Source: Scleroderma bovista
Taxonomy: Eukaryota; Basidiomycota; Agaricomycetes; Boletales; Sclerodermataceae
Direction of reading: 5' to 3'
DNA length: 64,000 nt
Assembly: GCA_037178675.1 (NCBI GenBank)
Contig: JAYMGJ010000204.1
Coordinates: 62,001-126,000 of the forward strand
The notes beneath the pieces were generated by a model. It had not been told where the DNA came from. It was given only the letters and a program-made list of their open reading frames with translations, and did no database searches. Of the stretch, positions 44,721-54,469 are shown piece by piece. A program made the translations under genes and the position numbers. Each line of letters begins with the position of its first letter. The stretch's first letter is position 1.

Positions 44721-44950
44721 TACTATACACGAGGGCTACGCGAGGCTATCCATGAGGCTACGTGCAGGTAGAAGGCTATGTAATGACATCACTGTGGAGC
44801 TAAGGCTATGCGTAATGATGTCAAGGGTGGCAGCGTGTACAGCACGAGGTACAGGTCTAGACTAGGTAGATAAGATAGAGGCTGTACACTAAGATAAGAT
44901 AAACGCTATCTAACCGCAGATTAGATAAGATAAAAAGCCGGACCGTAACA

Positions 44951-45104
44951 AATGGACCCATACACCAATTATAGTCACGAGTTTTAGTCTGTTAGTGCTA
45001 CATTTCATGTTTTCATTGTTGTTTGTTGAAATTCCATGTATTGTGTCGCAAACATGTACTTGTGTAATGTAGCAACTACATGTAATCATCATCATCAATG
45101 CTAT
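44951..45104. other. spacer between chromovirus LTR and PIF transposase
   Basis: AT-rich sequence likely to hold the 3' untranslated region of the transposase gene. No terminal inverted repeat could be fixed. Confidence 0.35.
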
Positions 45105-46426
45105 TTACACAAGTCCTCGAGCATGCAGCAATTCAACATAATCATCCCACATCTGACGTGCAATCCAATCGCACATGTTCACGTCTCCCTCGTCCTCGTC
45201 CTCGTCCTCGTCCTCACCCTCATCCCCACTGCCATCACCTTCATTGGAACCACCCATTGGATCATCATCATCATTGATCGCTTGGTCGCTTGGATGGCGC
45301 AACATGATGAAGTTGTGGACGACACAAAGTGCTACAGGAATGCGTGCTTGGATATCAAGGGGGTAATGGGTCGGCAGGAGGAGTATTCGAAATTGCTTCT
45401 TGAGCACACCAAATGCACATTCAATCACATTACGTGTGGATGCACGGCACAGATTGAACAGTTCCCGTTGATCGGTAGGCCTGTACTTTGTTAATGAACA
45501 CCAGAAAGGGAGGGAATAGCTCACCATACATTCGCCCGTCCCCACTCAGCCAAGTGATAGCATACCCCACAATAAGAGACAAGAAGAGATGGTTTGGAAG
45601 GAAATCCGAGGTTGCCAAGAAGGTATTGGCCCTCCGGAATTTCCAGGTTGCGCATACAAGCATCACCAAAAATGCAAGCATCCGAAGCAGACCCCTCCCA
45701 TCCTGTAAGTGCATAGGTGAAATGGAGATCGAAGTCACATGCAAAGAGACAATTTTGTGAAATGAAACCTTTGCGGTTTCGGTAGGCAGAGGCAAGACGA
45801 GCTGGTGGTGCAATGGGAATGTGGCTGCCATTGATGGCTCCAATGGCATCCTTGAAGTAGGGGTAGAGTTTGCGGTTGAGTCGTATCTTGGGGGAAAGGG
45901 GGTCAATGCCAGGCGGCTTGACAAACAAGGTGTAGATAGGTGGCTCGGACAATGTCTCAACCATCTTGCGGAAATAGCTGGTAATGTTGTCAGTCTCCAT
46001 CGTCTCCATCATCCAATTAATGATCGCTTACCATGAAATGGTGTCATTTGACCGTTGAAAATGCTCTCCTACATGCCTCACAGGCAACCCAGTGATGCAA
46101 GTATACAGAAAAATTGTGAGTTGCTCTTCTAAGGAAACAAATCTTGAATTGACATGGTCACAGTTTCTGAGAATTGTGATAAGTTCATTGAAAAGGTCAG
46201 CAGACATCCCGAGTTCATTTTTGATGTGGTCTGGATGGCCAGTTAGCAACTCCAGCACCCATCCCCCACCGGACAAGATGGAGGTGTGGTATGGTTCTGG
46301 GTCCCTGCAGGGTGGACAAGCTGCAGGTTCGGAGACGATGCTTGCAGTAGCACAGATGATGATGCTGAGAAGTAATGACATGTACTGGATGAGGCGTAGT
46401 CGCTGCTCTGGCCGTAAGACCAGCAT
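45105..46426 (-). CDS. PIF/Harbinger-type DDE transposase with altered catalytic residues
   Basis: Three exons (46426-46032, 45977-45530, 45485-45105; introns of 54 and 44 bp, GT-AG) give 407 residues. The N-terminal part has a helix-turn-helix-like segment (MSADLFNELITILRNC). The DDE_4 core is clear: GAINGSHIPIAPPARLASAY, ACDFDLHFTYALTGWEGSAS, YLLGNLGFPSKPSLLVSYCG and RNVIECAFGVLKKQFRIL. In active relatives the first reads GAIDG(T/S)HI and the third has Asp in the same place as the Asn of LGNLGF; both Asp to Asn changes would remove metal-binding residues, while the Glu is kept. The C terminus is an acidic tail. The ATG at 46,426 is the first in frame. Splice sites are intact, so it decayed recently or was domesticated. 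Confidence 0.85.
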
Positions 46427-46549
46427 GGGAGGCAAGAATGGCAGTCAGATTCAGACACCATAGCCTGCCAGCCTGAGGTTTGGTCGGAGATTCGGAAGTT
46501 CAACTTAATTGGCACTGCCCCAACTCTAGCTGAAGCTATGCGAAATAGT

Positions 46550-46860
46550 AAGCAACGTAAAGCCTAGTAGCAACCCTCCCAGCCAGACTCTTAGATGGGT
46601 TTCCCACAACATAAAAACCCATCTAAAAGAGCCTTATTGCCACCGAGAACTGGTGCCTAAGGTGCGAAAACCAGTGAAAACCAGGGGTGTCAAACCAAAA
46701 CTGTGGTTTTCGCGTTCACAAAACTCATCCAAAACCGATCCCAAAACCAGGTCCAAAACCACTCCAAAACCACTCGCGAAAACCAGCTTTGAATTCCCCT
46801 ATTCCCCTATTGTTTTGAGAGCATCGCATGGTTGAGGAAAGAAGGGTAGTGCGAATATTT
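46550..46860. repeat. hairpin and AAAACCA-rich stretch at the compartment boundary
   Basis: CTCTTAGATGGGTTT (46588-46602) pairs with AAACCCATCTAAAAGAG (46615-46631), a hairpin with a short loop. From 46,660 to 46,780 CCAAAACCA-type units recur (for example AAAACCAGGTCCAAAACCAC). This may be the end of a small TIR element; no partner end was found. Confidence 0.5.
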
Positions 46861-46900
46861 CCCACGCATTCTGCTGCTAGACTTGTTCTCACTTGTCGCA

Positions 46901-47739
46901 ATGGCAGACACGGCACCCACTGTTTCGAGAGAAAAGGTTGATTGGCCAGTATTTGACAAGTACTTGTGCTTACGAGACCGCACCCTTCCCCATTCGCACA
47001 TTCGTCAAAGTGGGGACGTTTCACAGACTGTCGCTGTTCGAAGAAGGCACGCTTCCAACCACCGATGAGCAACTGATTCTCACCTGATTTCACATTACTT
47101 ATAGTTTATTGCAGGAAAGATGCGACCTTGCGAGAGGTCCTGACAACCCTGCGCAATGCTGCACCTCAGACCCCAGAACTCAGGCATCCACTAGCCAAAT
47201 GCTCATTCCGCGCCATCTACGCAGATGCCGCAAATGGAGGACGTTTTGCTCAAAAAAAACTGGGTATGGTATACTCTAGGGACATCCTTGGTGAACCCGG
47301 AAACCTGGAATTTCCGGCCCCACGTCTATTGGAAGATATGGATAACGAAAACAGAGAGTCCAAAGAGCGAGAGAAAGGAGAGGTCACTTGAGGAGCTTCG
47401 TTTTGTTCCAGGAGACTATCTCTGTGTGTCAGTAATCCTCCCGAAAAGCGCAATTATGCCTGCAGTCCAAGGAGAGGCTGCCCCAAACAAGGTAGTCGGT
47501 GCAAATGGATGGAGGGGTGGGCCACCTGCACGTACTGTGGATGCAGGGTGGGGCTCACGCGCTTGTCTAATCCATCTCCCCCGAGTGGACACGGTCGTGG
47601 TGGCCGAGGCAATTTTGCAGGCAGAGACCGTGATTTTGATCGCACTCGAGAGCCAGAGAGGCGTGTCCCACTTTCGAGGAGAGATTCTCCATCTGGTTCT
47701 AGATCACGAAGCTCACCAAGACGAAGGCCATCGCTATGA
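46901..47739 (+). pseudogene. SA​P18-like histone-deacetylase complex subunit, apparently decayed
   Basis: The coding pieces match SAP18, the Sin3-associated 18-kDa protein: IRTFVKVGTFHRLSLFEEG, TLPTTDEQL, then DATLREVLTTLRNAAPQTPE, HPLAKCSFRAIYAD, LGMVYSRDILGEPG, and LEELRFVPGDYLCVSVILP, with an Arg/Ser-rich tail (RRDSPSGSRSRSSPRRR). Joining them needs several breaks: 28 bp flanked by GT/AG at 46,949-46,976 (too short for a usual intron); a 28-29 bp gap before 47,116 that lacks a GT donor; a one-base frameshift near 47,385 ahead of a TGA; and another frame change before the tail. Either the gene is degenerate or the assembly has indels here. SAP18 acts in nuclear transcriptional repression and RNA-processing complexes. 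Confidence 0.65.
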
Positions 47740-48452
47740 CTCTTATTTTCGGAGTCGATGTCTAGCTCGATCTATATGCAAGCTCAGCTTCCGAGTCTCA
47801 TTTAAGTGGCAAGGGTGCTCGAGAACGCACCTCCTTTCCTGTCAGCGTCCGCGATGCATGCAATGTCACATTGGTACGTTGAACTACGTTATTTGAACTG
47901 AGTGCATGCCTTTACTTTGATCAGCATGTTATATTCATTTCTGTGTTGTGGTATATAAGAATTGAAAGGGGACGAGCGAATCACACTGACCATCTAGCTT
48001 AGCATCAGCACCTAGGATAATCGTCTACCATGCTGCCAACCATCGGCTTCATACTATCTTCCTATAGAATCTGGCTTTGGGAGACTACATAGCTGTTTCA
48101 CTGGATGGACACCTGCTGTGAAGGCCGTAAATCATTGTGACCCTTGGAGACGTTGCTGTCAATCAGGATTGTCCTACCCCAGATTCAACAGCAAAGTACC
48201 TGCATGGGACTGCCGTGCTCATTTATTCGGGTAATTTTGAACAGGTAGCAATATTATGAATAGAAGTCTGAGCCAACTAGTAGCTGACTGGCCACGGCTG
48301 TGCTTGGTTTATGTAAGTTACATATGCTGTTCGCGAAGTGTCCATCCCGTTCAGGACTTCCACCCCCGGGCCAGGCAGTGGACTCGCCAGTATTACACCG
48401 CATGGCATTCTCCACATCGATAAAAGCATTGTGAACACGGGCAACATGCAAA
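47740..48452. other. intergenic, nothing recognised
   Basis: No frame or repeat stands out. It should contain the promoter of the F-box gene at its right end. Confidence 0.4.
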
Positions 48453-50074
48453 ATGACAAACACAATGGCTCAAAGAACTGTCACACCACTGACGCTCAAC
48501 CTGATGATCAGAGGGCGACATACCCAATCCACCAACCTGGAATATTTACCCCAGGAAATACTTCTAATGATCTCTGTCTTGTTACCTCTTCTGGACTTGG
48601 TTTCGCTGTCTCAAGTCAGTGAACGCGCATTGTTTTCTTTACAAGCGCTAACCATTCGCAGGTATCTAGATTGCTGTGGCACTTACTAAAGGATGATCTG
48701 TTGTGGAGGACATTGTATCGTTCCATAAAGATGGTTCGACCTCTTGGGCCTTTTCCAAGTCAGCACACCATGGATTTGCGTAAAATCCTGATCTCGACCG
48801 CTAGAGTTGCCGCACACTGGCCGCCAGGCCCAACGAAATTCGAGTTCATGAGAAGTTCCACTGCTTCCATGGTCGACCCACCGAATTACTGCCACCTCCT
48901 CAAGGGCAGGTGGCTCATTGCTGCAAACCCGTCGCTTGCAGTTTACTATGACATGTGGGAGAAGCCACAGCCACAGCCGATTTTATTTTACAAGCCCCAT
49001 CTCGTGGCCACGTTCTTCCGATGTGTGACCACAACAAATTCTAATGGCGATCCTTTGACGTTCCTTGTCACTGAGACCCAAGTTGGCACGTCTTCGCGGA
49101 AGGTGTAGGTTCTGCTCGCTATTATTTAAATAGTTGAATTGGCTCATATCCGACGATAGGAACATTTGTAGGGTGTCTGTTAATGACTACAGCGGCCCTG
49201 TGGTTGAACAGCTGTTGCATTATGACCTATCGGGGAGTCACCCTGGTGCGGCGGACGTTGCGATCGGGCCTTCTCTTCTGGTTATCAAACCCAAAAGCAA
49301 TTTCGTTCGCGTTCAACCTATGATCTATGACTTCAGGACGTTGCGACCCCGAAAGCTTCCGCCTTTACCCTCTGACTATCAGAAGGTGAGAACTGGCCAT
49401 TCCCACTGTTCGATCATCTGACGTCAATCTAGTATTCCACCTTCTACCATGCCGAATACATTATGTCCAAGTCCTACCTCTTGATTCTATACTCCTTTTT
49501 GAAAGCCCCCGGTGACCTTGAGACGATCCTTCTAGCATGTCCCATCTCTTCTGACAAGACCTTCCTATCCTACTCTCACTTCGCCAAACTGGATGACATC
49601 GTCCTCTCCAATGTGCGGGTGATGTGTGATTGCACATCCGCGTCTGGAGTCACAAAGGTCACACTGGTCGGGCGCAAGAGCTCCAATTGTCGTGGCGAGA
49701 ATGCCACTTTGGCTGCCGTGCGATTGACTCTAGACAAAGTAGATGGCGGAACGACGGGTATTCCCACATACGAACTCATTCATCTCCTTCACATGCCTGC
49801 GGAGAAGGGATGGTGGCTAGAAGCTGGACCGGATGAATGCGCACGCGGTGTTTATAACACCAAGTCTGGCAGTCTCGTGCTGTTTTCCATCGAAAGTGAA
49901 AATGACCACATCCGGTGCCACGAGTCTTCCCCGTTACCCATTTCCAATGACGTTCATACTCAGTCAGCAATTGCTTTCGATGGCTGCCGTGGCATGATAT
50001 GTGTCAAGATAGTGAACAAAATCCGGAATGTCCGTGTAGAGGTCTGGGCCATTACAAGGCGTAGCATTCAATAA
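48453..50074 (+). CDS. F-box protein
   Basis: Four exons (48453-48614, 48662-49104, 49160-49385, 49433-50074; introns of 47, 55 and 47 bp, GT-AG) give 490 residues in one frame. The N-terminal region reads LEYLPQEILLMISVLLPLLD then LVSLSQ, and the next exon continues VSRLLWHLLKDDLLWRTLY; this is an F-box (LPxEIL...L...DL..LSQV...W), which binds Skp1 in SCF ubiquitin ligases. The remaining ~420 residues look like the beta-rich C-terminal part of mushroom F-box proteins but have no named domain. The first exon has ATGs at 48,453 and 48,465; the first is used. The target is unknown. Mushrooms carry large F-box families. Confidence 0.78.
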
Positions 50075-51951
50075 CACAGACTTATGAATATTTTGTTATC
50101 ACCTATGGAATAACTTCCACTGTATTAGCAGTGTTGCGCTACTAAACACCCAGCGTCGCTGTAAGATGATAGGAAGGAGTCTTATCTGGAGCTGGCTGCA
50201 GATAAAACTGTATGTCTAATTTTGTCTTTCAATCTATACCTGTTGCATCGCTGTGTGCGATGTACTTACTTGCGCGCACATGAGAAACGGTTCAACCATG
50301 GATCATACAGTATATTCAGATTTGGAGTTGAAAGACCCTCTGAGCAGGACAACAGCTGGCACATTTCCTTCAAGCTTCCTCAGCTAACGTCAGGTAAAAC
50401 GTAGAGCTATCGACAACACTCTGTGCTAAAATTATAAGTTAACAACATACGAAAAACCACCAGATCAGTGACACGGCAATAACCATGAATGCCCCACTTG
50501 TTCCATCAAAGTCGAATATGTAGAGCGGTGTAGAAGCCACAATACAAGGTGCAATATATTCCACAAGTCGACGAAACAAGTTCGAACTGAGTTCGAGAGA
50601 TTGAGTCTGAAGAGGCACTCAGCCGCTGGTAACCTTTGTTCAGCAACGTTTGCATATGATACCTACCAAATTACCGAGGATTGATCGAAATCGTTGATCA
50701 CTTCTTGAATTGGATCCCGTGAAACTTATGACCTTCTTCGAATCTCGATCACGGAACACTCACATTTGCACCATACCGTTTTGGGAAGGAACTGGTCTGC
50801 TGGCTAGTACCCAAGCCGAATGTTAGTACATAACATTATGTGCTGAGTCTTGACTGGCGCAAGACGGATACATATTCAACATCAGTCACTGCGTGAAAGC
50901 ATTATCAACTCCTGTTCAAGGATGGAGCGGAGCGCGGGATATATGCCGTGTCAACTTGCGAAGTCTTCTCAGGGCGCTCCTTGCCAAAAGAAAGGTGAAC
51001 AACCTTCTGGATGTTTGGCGACACGACCTGAGTGACGCTCTACCACCTACCTGTACTCGCAGTGAAGAGCATGCAGAAGTAGCCTTCCAGAGGGCGTCAA
51101 CCGGTATTCCAGTGCCCACAGATTGGCACAAGGCGTGATGCCTGCCGGGCCACGGTGAGCAGCAGCTTTTGGCGACATCACGATCTCATCCAAGACTGTT
51201 AAGAGAAGGCCCTCCAAGCTAGGACAACCTTCCTTCAGCGAAGCACCCTGTATGCCACACACAACTTATACAGCCGGGTACGGGGAAGGGAGGGGAGTAC
51301 AAGTAGAATAGATGGCGTGTTCACTGGAGGTGGTGTTTAAAGGAAGGAGAACGCCAGTCAGAGAACAAGGTGTGAGGTCCCTTCGCTTTGCCGACGGTAT
51401 GCCAGCGGAGGCTAGGAGGGCGAATGGGGTATCAGACTATTATGAATTATAATGTAACATGTGAGATGGAGAATGTGAACAAACTTGCGGGGTGTATCGC
51501 CAATTGCGGAGTGGAGTCTGCAATCGGCTCCAAGACGGTTTATGTAACGACGGCCTAGTACATATGCTGAAGCATAACGCAGTTCAGTCAATGCATGCCC
51601 TACGACACACGACCGCGAAGGATACAGCAAGGTATTAATACATATCTAGTACGATCCAGATAACATACGCAACACGGGTCTGCGTCTCCAATATCACACA
51701 CACACCTAACAAAGACATCACGACAGTCAGCCGTATGAACGGCGGCCTGCGGACTTGAGCTTGGGAAACAGGTAACGAGACGGGGGCCGAGGCGAGTTGA
51801 ATCGCATTCCTGAGTTGAGGCCTTGAGGAGTCATGTTGGTGTGGTAAGGGCACGAGGTATAAGTGTGTGGCCGTGCGCTCATATAATTGCAACTGACACA
51901 TCCGTCGACATGATGCGTGCGTGCGTGCAACTCAGAATAGCCACGGGCCGA
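50075..51951. other. 1.9-kb stretch without a supported gene
   Basis: Short frames exist (for example plus 50,893-51,138) but none has a domain, a good exon structure or a neighbour that explains it. The right end should contain the 3' untranslated region of the aspartokinase gene. Confidence 0.4.
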
Positions 51952-54171
51952 CTAGAAATAATACGTGAGCGTAAGCATGAGGTGAGAAGCTTTCCACCAA
52001 CCTCTACCACCTCTTCCATCAACACCTCGCACACCTCCCATGCCGATGCCAGCTAAATTTGCACAGCCATTTAGTCCTCCCATCTGTTCCCCACTGACAG
52101 CAGGCTCATTGATGCCGATCCCCAAACAACTCTGGTGGATCAGGTTCAAGGCCTTGACCGCGTCTCTCGCTTGTATGACACATGAAATGTTAACCTCGCT
52201 CGCTCCCTGCGATATCATCTCGATATTGACGCCGCCCTGTGCAAGGGTGGTGAACATCCGGCCGGATATGCCGATCATGTTGCGCATGTGTTTTCCGACG
52301 AGCGAGAGAATGGACATGTGTGGGTGGACAGTGACCTGTAGCAGGGTGGTTTAAGAAAAACTTGGGATTAAAAGAATTGAAAACCTACGGTGCCGCATTT
52401 CTGCAATTCCGTGACGATCCTATCCAGAACTTTCTTTCCTCTTCCGCTGCACGTGTCACCGCTGCCTTCCCCTTCGGACCCACCGTCGATCGCCAAACTC
52501 ACATGGACCTCGCTTGTACTGATCAAATCTACGACGATACCAAAACTATCCAATACGCCGAATAGCCTTGCCAAGAAACCATGCGATACGCGTGCACGAT
52601 TAGAGTTGACGTTGAGAATGACAATGTTATCTTTTATTGTTACTGCTGTTGGAAGATGCCTCTTGCTGTAGTAGGGATATGTTTGGAGAGCGGGAGAGAG
52701 GGGTGAAGTGGGAACGGGGGAGAGGGATTTGATGGATGAAAGAGAAGTAAGGTTGATTGGCTCTGCTGTGGGATCAGCAATATTGTCTGGCTCGGGCAAG
52801 ATCACAGTTCCAGGCCCAGAGGGATTTTGGACATTTTTGATACGGATGGGTATTTTTTTGCGAATGACCTGTTCGGCAGACTTGTCCAGCTGGATCTGTT
52901 TGACGAAGAGGTGACGTACCTGTTCCATGGTGAATGGATGTACGACTTCGCTACCATAGTATGTCAACTCAGCGGCCTCATCCGGGGATATGATAGGAAC
53001 CAGCCGAGCAGTAGGCACTTTGCGAGGGTCAGCGGTGAATATGCCGTCTACCTCTTTCCAGATTTGGAGTTCTGAGGCACCGAGACCCGCAGCGAGGAGA
53101 GCAGAGAGGAGGTCAGTGTAGCCACGGCCAACTTGGCGGAGGAGAGAACCAGGGACGGGGCCGAAGAAGCCTATGAGAAAAGATGTTGGGATGCAACGGA
53201 GTAAAGAAATGGGGATACATGCCTGTGATGACGGGCACTCTGGGTTCACATTCGCGTATGCGCTGTGCGACGGCAGTAGCTACCGAGTCGTAAAAAAGCT
53301 GGTCAAGGGCGCCTTCGGTAGCACCAAGGGAGGGGTCGACATCAAAGGCGGGAACAATGTCTTCGAGGGAGACATACTCTGCGTCAATGCCCTGAAGTAG
53401 GGTTGCTGATGAGCTTGATGCGGTTGGATTGGGTAGGTAGACGTACCTGGTCGCGCAAAATGGCGGTCATGAGCTTGCATGAGAGACGTTCACCAAATCC
53501 GATGATGTTATCTCTTGAGCGCGGTGATATTTCGTCGATGACCTATTTTGGGTGAGGAAGTGAATGTGCGCGTGACTGGTACATACTTGAGCAGCGAAGA
53601 GGTAGCTATTAAGCCAATCGCAGTCGCTGGTGATTTCATCTTCGAGTTCCTGGAGGATATCGGGGTTCTTTATGCTTTCGCGCGCAGCAGAAAAATGTTC
53701 ATCTCGAATGAGCTGGACTGTTGTAGCAAATTCCGGGGATGATTGTATGCAGCTGTCCGCTGGGGTGGCATTTGTGGGTGTCATTGCGAATGGGGTGATG
53801 GGGAATAGACCAGAGCTGCTCCTGCAACGCCGGAACAGGCTGTTATTTGCGGAAACAGGTGTCTGTGAGCCTGATGTGGGCCTGGAGGTACCCTGCCTGA
53901 CTTGTGAAGCAGCGCGAAGAAGCAGGTTTGTGGTCCCAAGTGCCTTCGTTGATCCAGATCTAGCAGAAAAGACCAGTGCGAGTTTATGTTGGTGGGTGTA
54001 GGTGCTGTGAAGTGGGCCATGAGGACACGAATGAAACAGGACTGAAATATCTGCGCACGGAACGATCTGCCTTGCGATCTGGAGTGCAGACTTGCCTACG
54101 CTCGTTCCACCAAACTTTTGGACGAGCCATGGGGCACCTGGGTCGGTTGAGTTTTGGTGCAGATGGGACAT
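51952..54171 (-). CDS. HOM3: aspartate kinase (first step to Thr, Met and Ile)
   Basis: Seven exons (54171-54059, 54004-53587, 53542-53447, 53391-53223, 53170-52920, 52868-52389, 52335-51952) give 636 residues. It phosphorylates aspartate, the committed cytosolic step towards threonine, methionine and isoleucine. The kinase part has WLVQKFGGTSVGKS (residue ~15), VIDEISPRSRDNIIGFGERL, GFFGPVPGSLLRQVGRGYTD and EVDGIFTADPRKV. The C-terminal ~220 residues hold two ACT-type segments (VTIKDNIVILNVNSNRARVS; HPHMSILSLVGKHMRNMIGI), the usual site of threonine feedback. Intron 4 (53171-53222) starts with GC, a GC-AG intron; the other five are GT-AG. A Ser/Thr-rich insert after LLLRAASQ and a Gly-rich tail are lineage-specific. 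The start lies just before the conserved KFGGTSVG. Confidence 0.93.
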
Positions 54172-54469
54172 ACGACTAACTTGAATCAGATCAAAAAACG
54201 AATCTGCCTGATAATAAAAATACGCTGGACCCCAGACACCCTCAGCTTTTCTGACTCGAAATTGAAATACGTCACCGCTGCTGTCGACGGACTCGAGGAT
54301 AACCGACAGCGAGAACGGCGACCACGACGACCACGAGAACGAGGGTGTCTGCGTGTTTCTGTGCGCATATAAGGGACCTGAGACTGAGTTGATCCAATGA
54401 TTGCGACGGGCGTCTCTCTTTCCGGTGCCTGACGCACACACCTCGTCCTGCTACCACCACCACATCGAC
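54172..54469. promoter_or_regulatory. divergent promoter region of aspartokinase and G-alpha
   Basis: Only 298 bp separate the two start codons, which face away from each other, so the promoters must share or abut. AGATCAAAAAACG and an AATAAAAATA stretch lie on the aspartokinase side. No specific operator was identified. Confidence 0.5.

Larger units (their letters stand above)
38616..44950 (-). mobile_element. intact-looking Ty3/gypsy chromovirus, 6335 bp
   Basis: LTRs at 38616-38986 (3' on the minus strand) and 44580-44950 (5') are both 371 bp and differ at about six positions (about 98% identical), implying recent insertion. On the minus strand they start TGTTACGG and end GTCATCTCA. The polypurine tract is at 38987-39000 (minus: GAGGGGGGAGTAG). 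gag and pol are uninterrupted. The flanks GGCAG and AATGG do not match. It abuts, head-to-head, a truncated older relative. Confidence 0.95.

Noticed and set aside
50850..51138. Possible gene around plus 50,893-51,138
   Set aside because: It is short, has no domain or splice structure, and is overlapped by equally long frames on the other strand.
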